Assembly (NCBI RefSeq): GCF_964204865.1
Contig: NC_135252.1
Coordinates: 62,001 to 126,000, forward strand
From: Styela clava
Lineage: Eukaryota; Chordata; Ascidiacea; Stolidobranchia; Styelidae
Direction: 5' to 3'
DNA length: 64,000 nucleotides
The notes under the pieces are model-generated. The model searched no databases and had not been told where the DNA came from. It worked only from the letters and a program-made list of their open reading frames with translations. The translations under genes and the position numbers were made by a program. This document shows, one piece after another, positions 34,843 through 47,675 of this stretch (positions within the stretch are counted from its first letter, which is position 1; each line of letters opens with the position of its first letter).

Positions 34843-35149
34843 ACTGTTTCAATGTCATAAGATGAATGCTTGATATATGTTGCTATTTGCTTTCATTTCT
34901 TTAGTGGACCACGTGTCATCAGAAAAATTGAAGAGGTAACGTTATGCATAATTTTTTTAAAAGTTCGAGAAACACTGGTATAGAAGAATTATAGATGCGT
35001 CGATAATGCAATTGCTCATGAAAACCCCAATGCGCCATCGGTCTGATACTCGGGTGGGTTCCCGCTGGTTCGAATAGAGAGATAATTGAAGACCTATGAA
35101 TAATAAACTGCAACAAAAGAAAGAAAATGGTGAGATCATGCTGCAGGAG

Positions 35150-35718
35150 GTCCGAGAGGAGCTATATGAAACAAGAGAAGGAGCAAAGACAGTCAGCAGC
35201 TCACGGAAATTAAATCACTTCTCGGTGGAAATTTAGGTTTGAAAGAAAATATAAAAAAGCTCAAGGAGGGGAGGGAATGTGATAAAGCTAATAATTTGGA
35301 AAAAAAATTGAAAGAATCCTGGAGAACAAACGGATGTTTAGTTGGAACACGGTAACAAAAAGTTGTTTCAACTTTCAAGTACTTTTAAATACCAATCATG
35401 TCTTTTTTGCGAAGATGGTTACAAGATTAAATTTAGTAAAAAAGAATAGGCTGTTTGCGAATCTGTTATCTGCAGACATGCTCTACATATGGACTCTGCT
35501 GGCTGGATGCTCAGGGTTTTGGCCTCAACAATGAGCAGAATTTTTGTAGCCTGGATAGCGTTTGGAGATGCAGTTTTCAACATAGTAGACTTACAGTCTT
35601 CACTTGGATATTTAAAAACGGTATGCCTCAATTTTACAAAGAATTGGATTCAGCAATTGAACAATGGCCATGGATGAAACATAATTCAAAACTAAGAAGT
35701 TTTTCAATTCATATCTGA
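35150..35718 (+). pseudogene. DDE_Tnp_4 (PIF/IS5-like) transposase relic
   Basis: 35150-35320 is coiled-coil-like (LKENIKKLKE, NNLEKKLKES). From about 35495 two frames together give LLAGCSGF, STMSRIFVAWIAFGDAVF and MPQFYKEL, matching in order the DLAxRFGxSxSTVSRIFxxW helix-turn-helix and following MPxxF of THAP-linked DDE_Tnp_4 transposases. Frames shift between the blocks and the catalytic acidic residues are not seen, so it is dead. The duplication boundary at 35494 cuts through it; only the part from 35494 onward recurs, at 54283-54507. Confidence 0.6.
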
Positions 35719-35865
35719 ACGCAATATTTTTTTCTGATTACAAGCTAAGTCAGACTGCTGGAGCGCTTGTTTGCTTAGCTCCTCGCGACGGCATAACAAT
35801 TGTTCCAGATTTGTATCCAAGAACACGAAATGACAATAACTCAAATACGACGCCCACTCGGAATA

Positions 35866-36299
35866 GACCTTATTCATTAAAAACCCATCCTACGCGCAAA
35901 AAGAAAAGTGATGTAAACAAAACAATTTTAACATTAGCTCTTATGGGGAATGTGATCACCAGAGCAAAAATTTGCATTTTTTGTAATTTTCTAGATATCT
36001 TTCAATGTAGACGTGAGCAGCTTTGAGAATAGAATATTTTTTACATCTTTTTTGATATTTTTATCATGTTAAACATGGTCAAGATTTTTGATAATCGTTC
36101 ATTAAAATTTTAATGAGCGCGGTATTTCCGATGACGTCATTCTCGCTAGACCATGAGATTCTGCCAACGCGCCGTGCTCTGTGGCATATGCGCTGCAAAT
36201 GCGGCGCTAATTTTGCTTTGGGTACGGTACCGGTACTGGAAGCGTTTAACATGGACACGTTCTTTTTGCGCGTAGGATGGGTTTTTAATGAATAAGGGG
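35866..36299. mobile_element. TIR element, 434 bp, probable TA target
   Basis: Inverted repeats of about 40 bp: CCTTATTCATTAAAAACCCA and TCCTACGCGCAAAAAG at the left, mirrored at 36262-36299. TA dinucleotides flank both ends (35864-35865, 36300-36301), consistent with a Tc1/mariner or similar TA-targeting element. Copy B equivalent: 54655-55094. Confidence 0.75.
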
Positions 36300-37484
36300 T
36301 ATTGCTTACTTCATGGCGGAATATTAGATGGCAAAGATTCGTATTGAGTGATTGTGATCATTTATCGGGTTGCATTGATAAAACAATCCAGATGCAGCAC
36401 TTCTTGGGGGTACACCGTGCGTCAACTTCAACCACAGCGCTTCTTATGATCATATTACTGTAGGACTCGAGTAAATAAACATTTTCACCGCATTGTTGTG
36501 GTCCTATGTAACCATCTGAAATATATTGAGAAGAACATACATCACAAACTGGGTACAGTGCAAGTTTGTGGGTTAACTAATAATATTTGTGGTTGTTTCT
36601 CATGAAAATGAGAAGTGATGTCTAACGACTTCTAAATTGTTTTAAAACGGTGCCATTTTTAAGAATGAAAGTGTGTGAAGCACTTGCAGTGGTGACAAGA
36701 TGATATGATTTAGCATTATCAAATAAGACATTTTTCAAGCAGCTGATTCTAAATTTTCCATTAGATATATAATCACCTTTCGACTTTTACAGCTTCGAAA
36801 TCCTTTTTTGCAACATCTTTCTCCCAGGAATGACCCAGTTGGAAATATGTTTACCGAGGACGCCCATTTCCCAGTATGCTATTTCACCATAGCCCAATCT
36901 TTGACTGTAAATGAATTGTAGGTATGATATTACTAATTCAAATATTATAAACCATGCAATGAACAGCATGGCATGCTACATAAATATTTAAAAAGATTAA
37001 TTGAATTTCACCTTGCTACCAATGTACATATTGAAGTAAAGAGATATATGCATATCTCTTATTTGCGAACTTTCATAATACAATTTATATGTATGTAACT
37101 TGTGTTGTTAACTCAGCAGCAATAAAACAGGACATGATAGTTTTTGGTAACTGGTCTGTCTTGTTTGTCTAGCTACCCATAGCGCGCAAACAAAGACAGA
37201 AAAAAAGTGAAACTATTTGTGAATACAAAGATTCGTGGACGACCGACTATCTCTTTATCGAAAGTGTTTTATTGAAGTTCGTTGTTATTACAGGTTTTAC
37301 ATAAGTTCGTTCACATAACCCGATGGTTTTTAACCATTGCGCGGGAACCCCTGTGTTTAGTCATAACCAATAATTCGAACGCGGCTTGGGTCACGACGAG
37401 AAGATTTTGAAACTTTGACGCTTATCCTTATTTGAGTTATACACCCCTGTTATATGACATAAGTGTAGATCATTTACCTTGATG
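36300..37484. other. No gene recognised
   Basis: AT-rich interior of duplication copy A. Short frames recur in copy B only because the DNA is duplicated. Confidence 0.4.
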
Positions 37485-38520
37485 GGGCAACTTCAGTCTC
37501 GTGTTTCTACATGTCTTTTCAGTAGTCGATATATATTTGTTCTTACAACAATGTCCCGCACAATTGTCAACCCATGTAGTAGATCTAAATATAATACCTG
37601 ATAAATGAATATATTAGCAAATTTTTTTTTGGTATATGTCTTCAGCTTTTCACAATAAGTAAATAAACTCCATCAAGCTAACAAATAGAATGATATGGAA
37701 TATCGCCAGACAATGTGATCGACCTGAGGTAAAATGCTTAATCAATCAAATCTTTATTGCTTACCGTTATCTTATTTGACTACAGTAATTAAATATGTAA
37801 TTACGCTGATCAATTTGAACGCAGAGGTGCGAATCGCATTTCTCAACCAGTCACATGGATACGCGATGACGAAAGGTTTGTCTAATTCTCAGAAAGCTGG
37901 GCTAATTGATGCTGTCGTTGTTTTCTTTTGACACAACATCAAGGTAATAAATCTGCTATTATTTGTATTTTTTTATACGTGGCAACTTGAGGGGTTAAGT
38001 TAGTTAAAATAGTTAGATAAACATACAAAGGTAAACAAACTAATCTGCTGGGGGGATCTGCTACCCGAATAGATGAAGACGCCTTCTAAATTTTGCTGCA
38101 TTTTTCTTTCATGCAATTAAACTGACATTCAATACATTTTACAAGCGTCCCGATGAGTACTAGAAATCTGCTGCAATTACGATGTACGATTAGTATATAT
38201 ATAGGTTCCTTCTACCTACGTGCACTTGAGACCATCAATGTGTCTAAACGTAGTCTTATTGTTCTCGGTATATCACGTTAATTACCCCATATCATTCTAT
38301 AACAATTCCATATCATTCTATTTGTTAGAACAAAGGAGTTTATTTAGCTATTGTAAAAAGCTGAAGGCATATACGAAATAAAAAATTGCTAATATATTCA
38401 TTTATCAGGTATTTACATTTAGATCTACTACATGGTTTGACAATTATGTGGGACATTATTGTAATAACAAATATCGACTAATGAAAATACATGTAGAAAC
38501 TCGAGACTGAAGTTGCCTCG
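37485..38520. mobile_element. Foldback element with arms of about 213 bp
   Basis: The left arm 37485-37698 and the right arm 38308-38520 are inverted copies (GGCAACTTCAGTCTCG; CCATGTAGTAGATCTAAAT; CCTGATAAATGAATATATTA; AACAAATAGAATGATATGG), with a spacer of about 610 bp. No transposase frame. The equivalent in copy B is 56281-57383. Long-arm foldback structure suggests a non-autonomous DNA transposon. Confidence 0.85.
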
Positions 38521-40319
38521 TTGAAAGTTAGCATAGCGGCTTACAAACGCGCATTTTGGTTTAAAATTTGGAAAGAGGATGGAAGTAAACTAAGCTGCTG
38601 AGGTATTTAGTCGTACTGGAATTAAAGCACCGAAAACGTTTTTTCGGGTAACGCCATGAACTCTCTCTGCGAAAAAACTGACAGGCATAAAAACACTGAA
38701 GAAGAGTATCTCTCTCAGATTTGTCCACAAATCGCAGCAGTAGTAACGGAGCACCAGGCACAACAGCCCCATTGACATTCACCAATATTATTCTATACCT
38801 GTTACTAAATACAGGGTATTTTGTATTTAAATGAATAAAATTTCCTTTATCTGATCTTCTTATTTTTATTAATTTATAGCAAAATGGTTTTATGAGCAGA
38901 AAATGTTCATACTATGTGACTAGTGTGCCGCGAATATTTTAAAGAGCTTAATAGGGTGCCTCGATATAAAACTCGATTTGAAACAATTGTTTTAAAACAA
39001 CTCGTTTTGAATAAATCCCTTCTTGTCCACAATAATTTACTGTTGAGAGTATGACATTTGTGGATTCTAATCTGTATTGGATCTAAATTTATGAAGTTTC
39101 AATGTATTGTGATGTCTGTGCGTCGATCTCGTCGGATAATTGTTGCCGCGTTAGGCTGAATGATTTATGACTAATTATAAATATGTCTATATTTCTCAAA
39201 AAGCAACTTCAAAGTTGCCCAATGAGACTATCACGATGCCAATTCTGCGTCTGTCATCCACGTTTAGTAGTCATTCTCTTTTGCATACTTCGGCAATATT
39301 TCCTATATATATATATCAGCAGTTATAGATACTAAAAAACTGACATTTCTAATTTAAACACACATTTCTAATTTTCCAGACTTATTTTTTGACACACATT
39401 TTCAAATTTTGTATACAATTATTTCCTCAATATAGCAATTTACGCTGAAATATCTCAAGTTGGTATGACAAACCTCGACAGTGTTGAGTCGATACCTAAT
39501 ACATAGTGTGATAATAAAAAGCAGATAAATGTCAATATAATTTTGGAAAACTCAAGTGCGAAAGATGGTAATCCCGTCTAATAACAGCTAAAGAAAACTT
39601 AATGACTTGAGCCATCAACGCTTTGTCTTGCGTCATTTTAGCCTTCAGACCTTCATAGTTGCAAGGTTCTATAGGCAGTTTTCGCTTTTCGACGCGCAAA
39701 ACCTATACCGCCAGAAAACAACTACCCTGAAACATTCGTATCGGTGTCTATAAGTTTGCACCACAATTATCATATTTCCAATATTGTATGAAAAACTCTT
39801 TGCAATTACGAGCGGTTTCAATTTGTCAAGGAAGAGACTTGGTCGGATTACAATATGCAGTTGTTCTCTTGTTTTGATTTATGTTGTTATAACCAGTAGC
39901 GACAATAATTTGAATATAATCCGAATAACTTTAGCTATGTTTAACTATAACACAACAAGGAAGTGTTAGGAAAATGTGAAATAAAACTCGGAGATTGTAA
40001 TAAAATTCAGTAATCCTCATTCTGTCACGTGAGAATAATCGATGAAAGTCACATTTTCAACATTACCCTTTCAATCCGATATTCCTTATATGCAATTGCA
40101 GCATGGGGAGCTCATGGAGAGGAAATCCATTGTACCTCATTAAAAGTGGCTCATTTCCTGGCAATATGGACTCATTTAATTGAAAACTAAATACTGTATT
40201 CCTTATTCCGTACTGTATTCCGTACCACAAAAATGACTTTTTTTCGGATTCGCAGTCACAAGAGATTTCAATGAAAGAGCCACAAATCTGTTATGCCTGG
40301 TAGGGCTATGTGGGAAAGA
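38521..40319. other. No gene recognised
   Basis: AT-rich interior of copy A. The frames at 38561-38785 (-) and 39784-39969 (+) show no family motif. Confidence 0.4.
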
Positions 40320-41010
40320 GTTCCACAATATTGCCATGGTTCCAACGATACTGAAACATCATTTCGAAAAAAAAATTATCATCAATATTTGATGCGGTTG
40401 CGCGAAAGATACCGTGATCAAATAAATATCATAAAATTATCAACAACGATATCTGATAAAATTTAAATAACCAGCTACCATGTCGCTGAAATAATAGAGA
40501 AGAAAAAATATTCGCATACTGTTGCAGAGGAGTTAATCCTACCAGAGGAGTTAAACCTGATGTTATGATTACTCACTGCGCTAGTCGAAAAGACGTTTCC
40601 TGTAAAATTAGCTTCCGTGATTAATACCTTGTTAAGTATGGTTAGTCCAGATCTGTAAAAAGCCGCATATTCGCATTTTTATGCAAAGAAATGGGTGCAG
40701 AATACACAATTTTGTTGGTCATATGGTTGTTTTGAGGAAAGTATTTTATTTTTGTTTTTTGAGGAAAGTATCGCCTTTAGGAATTACGAAATGAAATGAA
40801 AGTGTTTTTGACTGATGAAAAGTTTGTTTGAAAAGTTTCCAAGTCATTACTTTGCTGGAGCAAGCAAGAATAAGTTATACAAATTGCACACAACCGCGGG
40901 TAAAAGTCAGTTAATTGCATATTATAGTACATTTCCAAAAATCTCAATTGGTGTTCCGCCCCAATTTTAGATGAGAAATCCCACGGTCCGAAAAAGGATA
41001 AAAATCACTG
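40320..41010 (+). mobile_element. hAT relic with transposase fragment, copy A
   Basis: 40340-40567 encodes, with one stop, a segment like the N-terminal part of ZBED5-like hAT proteins: SYHVAEIIEKKKYSHTVAEE and LILPEELNL. The stop is TAA where copy B has CAA. The right terminus at 40905-41010 (read inward from 41010: CAGTGATTTTTATCCTTTTT) matches that at 23223. The central transposase is missing. Confidence 0.65.
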
Positions 41011-42334
41011 TGTTAGCGCATACCGGTATACCAGATTTCGCAGCGACTATATCTTGAGGCAGATTTCTTGCAGTTATGTCTCGTCATTGTGTCTAAAAAA
41101 ATTAAAAAAAAGTGTGGATGAAGTATTGCATGATAAATAAACATAACAAGGCTAACTTTCAACCCCAGGCTGGACAAGTTCTGCAATCTATATTTGGATG
41201 AACCAATGAGCCAAACAAATAACAAGTTGTCGTTTCGACAATATATCAAAAACAAGCTAACCAAATGATATCTGAAAACTACAATATATCAAAAACAAGC
41301 CGACTAAATACTATCTTCAAATGTTTAAGGTGCATGGCAGTAAGAACGGATATATTTTGTGACAGTGAGTATGATATTGAATTCTGACTGTCAGCAGATC
41401 CTGTTATTTCTAGAAATTCCGCTTGAATATTAAATGAGTATTCAACTATATATGTGTAAATAGTTTGTAGTGTAACTTATGACCATATCAATGCGCAACA
41501 TTTTTGAACATTCATTTAAGGGCATATTTTTGATTTGTTCTCTCTGTGTGTATACCGGTACTGTTTTAACAATGTTGGCCACGTCAATGTATCAATTAGG
41601 CTACAGACCAGCTCACGTGTGATTAGTGTTTTTCCTGATAATTGCTTTTATGAGTGTCCGCACACCGAATTTGCCGCCATGGTTTTGCGTTTGTTTGTAT
41701 ATTAAACCACTTATCACCTTTTCCGCAATGCCCAATCTAGCAATCAGTGTAGTTTTTCGTGATATGATAATCTATGATAATCTCTGAGGGTCAGTCATTT
41801 GGGGAAGCAAAAATAATATCTTCTAATCAAATCTGAGCAAATCTAATCTTGTAATGAAGCATAATTATTATTTTTATCATTTAATATTATTAGATCATAA
41901 TAATAATAGTAACATTTGCCATAATAATAATAATGTAACACACCTGTATATTTAACGTTGTTGCCTTTCGTCTTGTTTCCATAATCAATCTTGAGCTCAT
42001 GAAACAAGAACATCTGAAAACAATAGAAATCTGGCAGAATGAATATTATTAAATCAACAGCTGCAGTTAAGTACGACGGTAACATTAATTTACTCTAGTA
42101 AAGTTGAGACAAACCTCAAGTTTAACTATGATTGGGTTATTTGGAGTGACACAGGCAAAACTACTCAAAATATGATATTCAGACCTCATGATCTTAGTGA
42201 TAACTTAATTTGAAAATAACTTAAAGTTCATTAACTTCGGCGTTTGGGAAACATATTTCAATCTATTATCACGGAGCTTAGCAACGATGAGTCTGATAAT
42301 TTTTTCTTAGCCCTAATTCTGCTTCATAATGAAA

Positions 42335-42338
42335 CATG

Positions 42339-42374
<36 letters not shown>
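42335..42374. repeat. (TA)n microsatellite, left part
   Basis: About 20 TA units. The continuation after the insertion is at about 47263-47283. In copy B the run is uninterrupted (about 61187-61215). Confidence 0.9.
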
Positions 42375-42376
<2 letters not shown>

Positions 42377-45300
42377 AATACGGTAGTTAAGTAGACATAC
42401 CGTGCTAAAAAAGCGACAGTTATGTAGACGGAAAAATTGGGTAGACATTTTCCTGTCCGCTTAATTATTCCACGTTCCATAATTAAAACGTTTTGCGATA
42501 TTTTGCTGAAATCTCTTTTTCTCTGATAAAACAGTATCAAAAATAATATGTTCTTTCAATATTTTTTAAATAATTGCACATTTTCGCCAACTTTAATGGG
42601 ACAGTAGTTCTGCTGGTTTATAATCAACGGGTTTAATTTTCGTACATAAAGTGGACATTTTATTTATGCAAAAATCTTTTAATTTTTCGGTATATGTTTT
42701 TACGATTTTTGGAGAGTAGGTTTGATAATTTTGATACAATAAATAGGCAGAACATGAAGATCGTCCGTTCTGTTTTTTGCAATATAAGCTAAATAAACTG
42801 AAAAGGACCTCAATTCACAACTCCGTACTAAAGAGGCTTTGTGTCGCAATAGTAAAGCTGTCGGGTTCGCCGAGAACTTTACCACGTTTGCCGTTTTGTT
42901 CGCAAGTAACCTGGGCGCCGTGAGGGGATTGGGATCTTCATGAGCGTGATTGACGAAAATTAAGATAAAATAGAACAGTTGTGTTTGGAGAAGCGATCCA
43001 AGTCTTTTGTGTCAGGTGTTATCAGTTACCCAGTGAGTTGAAGTCGAGTCATAATAAGCAAGGATTTCAACGTCACCGAGGAATGCTGCTGGAAATCATC
43101 ACTCATCGGATAAGGTGCTTAGTCATAACGATTTTTAATATTAGGGTTACTATATTTTTGGTGTTGAGATTTTTTACGTAATTCAGATTATCAAAATATA
43201 GACTACTGATACTGTTATGCTTTTACTGGTCGTAGTTCTGATCTGACCATCAAAATATTGCTACGACTGGGTTTGCGTTTGTAAGAGTGTGTAATTCAGA
43301 AGGATTTCTAAATCCAGATGAAAATACAAACGAAGATTGTGGAAATTCAATGAATTCAATTTTTTGTCAAAACAGAAGGATATACGAGAAGCGAGTAGTT
43401 GACGTTTGTATAGCTTGGTGTAAATAAAAATATCTAATACACCGCTTCATATTAGATTAGAATATTTCATCTTCGGAAAACAGTTTTGAAGAATTGCATT
43501 GTTAGCAAATTTGTTTTGTGATTTGGCACATGTCCCTGTGTTATTTTACCATCTTCATCTAGTTATTTACTGGGCTGTATTTTTTGTTCACATGTAGGTG
43601 ACTCTCCAACGAGATGGCCTACGTTTCAGAACTTGGCAGACGGAAATGCGGGTATTGATTCGAATAAAGCTGTGCCAGGAGGTGACTAAATGAGTTTGCT
43701 ATGCTAGTTTTTTTTATTAAATACAGTATCGTAAATTGATACCAATGAATGGTAATAAACCAAATCATAATATCATTTGTAGCCCATCACAAATAGCGCA
43801 GCTATCTACGAATAATTGTAGTGCAACGTTTAGAAACTCTGGTTTATTTGAGTAATAATGCAATTATCCATTTCAAACATTTCGTTTGTTCGATTAATCA
43901 AGAGTAGCGTAATTCTGAATTGGACTAAAACACTGTGATGATGTTTTGTGACTTATGCATGTATTTTTGACCAAAGTTTCAGATAAGTCAACAGACTATA
44001 CCGCACCATCTTCAGAATCACTTTCAAGCATAAGCAATTTAAGTGATTTCAAAGAAAACCATATATATGGAAAAGAAAAAGGCTGTAAATCAATTAAAAA
44101 AAAAGCTTCTAAACAAACGCGAACCAGAAAAGAAACGACGAAAAGAAAAATAATTGCACGGATTGGTATATCTTGCGAGAAGTTTATTGTAAAGCTTTAA
44201 GACATCTCTGTATAATTCATAAAGATGAACCGGCAGTGAGCATAATCTTGTCTCTCCTCAACAACTTAACCTAGTGAGCATATCCACATTCGTATACATA
44301 CTTGGCATACATTTTTACTATTTAATTATGAATTCAAAATAACAATCATGTTTTTTTTCCGAGTTGGTGCAAAAATTTTAAATAAATTGTGCAAAGATTC
44401 TAAATTGATATTGAGGTTCAATAATTTCATTTTGATCGCTTGTATAGTTGACTGCATAATCAATCACTGCTATAATTAGGCGCCCTGATAGGTAGACATT
44501 TGAGTTATTTGGTGTAATGTTTCTCATTTTAGTTGACATGGCAAAATTTCGTTTCGCATTTATAGGCCCCACTGAAAACGTCACTTTATTGAACATTTGA
44601 GATATGTTGTGTATAATGTGTCTCGATATTTTATTCAGAATTTCGTGTTTTACATATATACCTTCTGAAATGGTCGAATGGTTGAAATTTTTTTTGAATG
44701 CTTCTCAATATTATTGCCATTCCAAAATATCATTTTGCATTTACATGACACACTAACGTAGCTGAGTAGATGACGATTTGCGATTAATTTTCTGTTTTGT
44801 TTTTCAATACGGTTTCAAAATTTTGTTTTATAATATTTGTCACTCTCAAATTATCGGATAGGTGAACATTAGAGATAAATTTTGAGCAATTTTCCACAAC
44901 ATCGAAATATGATTAGTATTCGAAATTTGGTATTTCAGTTAAATTTCACACACTTAAGTGTGTGAGATCTATTTTGTGTAAGATTTCTCAATACGATTCC
45001 AGAATTTTGTTTCAATAGTTGTATGCCACACTTAGGTGGTCGGATATGCGAACATTTGAGATATATATTTTGTGTAATGTTTCTCAATATTATTTCAGAA
45101 TTTTCATTTCAATTTTTGTATACCCCACTTAGGTGGTCGGATAGGTGGACATTTGAGATATACTTTGTGTAATGTTTCTCAATAGGATTTCCGAGTTTCC
45201 ATTGCGATTGTTTTATGCCACACTTAGGTGGGTGGTCGGATAGGTGGGCATTTGAGATATACTTTGTGTAATGTTTCTCAATGTGATTTCAGAGTTTTCA

Positions 45301-47260
45301 TTTTGATTGTTTTATGCCACACTTAGGTGGTCGGATAGGTGGACATTTGAGATATACTTTGTGTAATGTTTCTCAATATGATTTCAGAATTTTCATTTCA
45401 ATTCTTGTATGCCACACTTAGGTGGCCGGGTAGGTGGACATTTGAGATATACTTTGTGTAATGTTTCTCAATATGACTTCAGAATTTTCATTTCAATTCT
45501 TGTATGCCACACTTAGGTGGCCGGATAGGTGGACATTTGAGATATACTTTGTGTAATGTTTCTCAATATGATTTCAGAAGTTTCATTTCAATTCTTGTAT
45601 GCCACACTTAGGTGGCCGGATAGGTGGACATTCGAGATATACTTCGTGTAATGTTCTCAATATGATTTCAGAATTTTCATTTTAATGTTTAATGCCACAC
45701 TTAGGTGGCCGGATAGGTGGACATTTGAGATATATTTTGCATGATGTTTCTCAATACGATTTAAGAATTTTCATTTCAATTCTTGTATGCCACACTTAGG
45801 TGGCCGGATAGGTGGACATTTGAGATATACTTTGTGTAATGCTCCTCAATATGATTTCAGAATTTTCATTCCAATTCTTGTACGCCACACTTAGGTTGCC
45901 GGATAGGTGGACATTTGAGACATACTTTGTGTAATATTTCTCAATATGATTTCAGAATTTTTATTTCAATTCTTGTACGCCAGACTTAGGTGGCCGGATA
46001 GGTGGACATTTGAGACATACTTTGTGTAATATTTCTCAATATGATTTAAGAATTTTTATTTCAATTCTTGTACGCCACACTTAGGTGGCCGGATAGGTGG
46101 ACATTTGAGATATATTTTGTGTGATGTTTCTCAATATGATTTAAGATTTTTTTTTCAATTGTTGTATGCCACCCTTAGGTGGTCGGATAAGATGACATTT
46201 GAGATATATTTTGTGTAATGTTTATCAATATGATTTCAGAATTTTTATTTCAATACTTGTATGCCACACTTAGGTGGCCGGATAGGTGGACATTTGAGAT
46301 ATAATTTGTGTGATGTTTCTCAATATTATTTAAGAATTTTTTTTCAATTGTTGTATGCCACCCTTAGGTGGTCGGATAAGTTGACATTTGAGATATATTT
46401 TGTGTAGTGCTTATCAATATGATTTCAAAATTTTTATTTCAATTCTTTTATGCCACACTTAGGTGGCCGGATAGGTGGACATTTGGGATATATTTTGTGT
46501 GATGTTCCTCAATATGATTTAAGAATTTTTTTTTCAATTGTTGTATGCCACCCTTAGGTGGTCGGATAAGTTGACATTTGAGATATATTTTATGTAATGT
46601 TTATCAATATTATTGGAATGCCATAATTTTGACTTGGTATTGATATCTTGACACTCGCAACATAGCATTTGTTTAATCTATATGTTGCACCATAGGGTTG
46701 GAATAGGCGAATATTTGTGATATGCTCTGTGTATTTCTCAGTTTCAAATATATAACACGTTTGGATCAATTTGTTTCGATTTGTCTACCTTCACGTTGCA
46801 TTTTGAGTATTTTTTGATATAGAAGAATATTTCCAACACCAAACACAGTGCATCTCCCTTGCACGAAAGACGGAACATTGAAAAAGAAATGCTATTTTTT
46901 GTGATAAATATTGCTAAATGGTTCGAATCCATCGGAAATTGAAGCGAGGTCATACGCTTTAAAATGCGTATTAAAATAAAAGCAACATCATTTATGTAGA
47001 CATCCAGAGCGACATATAAGAGGGGTCCGGCTTAGTGCCGAAATAGGCTAAAACATTTGGTGGTCTGAATTAAGTGGACGAATTAAGCGGACAAAAATTC
47101 TATATCTTTTATCGAGAGGATTGTGTTGACTCTTTTTCTCCGTAGTTGTCAACGGCTCTCGCGCTCTCCAAGCACGTATTTAAAAACAATGATACGGACA
47201 CGGGAACGACGTCCGCTTAAGTACTGCAATTATGGCAGGTCCGTTTAATTACCGTAATAG
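42375..47260. mobile_element. 4.9 kb TIR transposon, pogo/Tigger-like, in copy A only
   Basis: Inverted ends: left CTAATACGGTAGTTAAGTAG, then ACATACC; right (reverse complement) CTATTACGGTAATTAAACGG, then ACCTGCC. The subterminal DNA repeats TTAAGCGGAC-type motifs (CCGCTTAATT near 42458; GAATTAAGCGGAC near 47080), as in pogo/Tigger elements of the Tc1/mariner group. Insertion at TA fits that group. Copy B supplies the empty site. I found no DDE transposase; the frame at 43955-44200 is Lys/Ser-rich without a recognised domain. A long minisatellite fills 44970-46615. Family assignment is tentative; the insertion itself is solid. Confidence 0.8.
44970..46615. repeat. Minisatellite, about 17 units of about 95 bp
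   Basis: The unit contains GCCACACTTAGGTGGxCGGA, TAGGTGGACATTTGAGATAT, TTTGTGTAATGTTTCTCAAT and ATGATTTCAGAATTTTCATT. The TTAGGTGGxCGG block recurs about every 94-95 bp from about 45030 to 46560. Decayed units extend outward to about 44460 and 46740. Within 46140-46610 two variants alternate (CCACCCTTAGGTGGTCGGATAAG and CCACACTTAGGTGGCCGGATAGG), giving a higher-order period of about 190 bp. Confidence 0.92.
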
Positions 47261-47675
47261 AGTTATATATATATATATATATATGTATTTATTTATTGGT
47301 CGGTGGTGTTTATTAACCCCTTAAATTAAATTCATGAAGTTTATTGAAAATAAGATTTTTACCGAGATTTTTCTTCTCCAAAGTGTTTTGGCGGGATATC
47401 TAGAAGGCACAGACCAACCATTATATGCTACTTTAGCGAAATATTGACAAGTTAAGCGTTACTACATAAACTATTATCTGAATGGGGCACCAAACGCGGT
47501 GCGCCCTGGCCCAATGTGTCACGCCATAAGATAAAAGCGTCATTGTTTTTAAATATTCTTGTTTTATGAGCTCAAGATTGATGATGGGAACAAAAGACGG
47601 CATAGTTTAATATACGGGTGAGTGAAAAATGTTACTAATATTATTATGATCCAATAATATTAAATAATAATTATG

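Larger units (their letters stand above)
41860..47675. repeat. Second foldback structure, copy A, interrupted
   Basis: The left arm 41860-42012 and the right arm 47553-47675 are inverted copies: CATAATTATTA, ATATTATTAGATCATAATAA and CAATCTTGAGCTCATGAAAC are mirrored by GTTTTATGAGCTCAAGATTG, TATTATTATGATCCAATAAT and ATAATTATG. In copy B the arms lie at 60702-60858 and 61483-61606. The loop contains the TA microsatellite that received the 4.9 kb insertion. Confidence 0.75.

Noticed and set aside
42700-42885. Minus-strand frame in the 4.9 kb element as a transposase piece
   Set aside because: No DDE or DNA-binding motif could be recognised; 61 codons is within chance.
44970-46615. CRISPR array
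   Set aside because: Repeats are contiguous with no unique spacers; this is a minisatellite in animal DNA.
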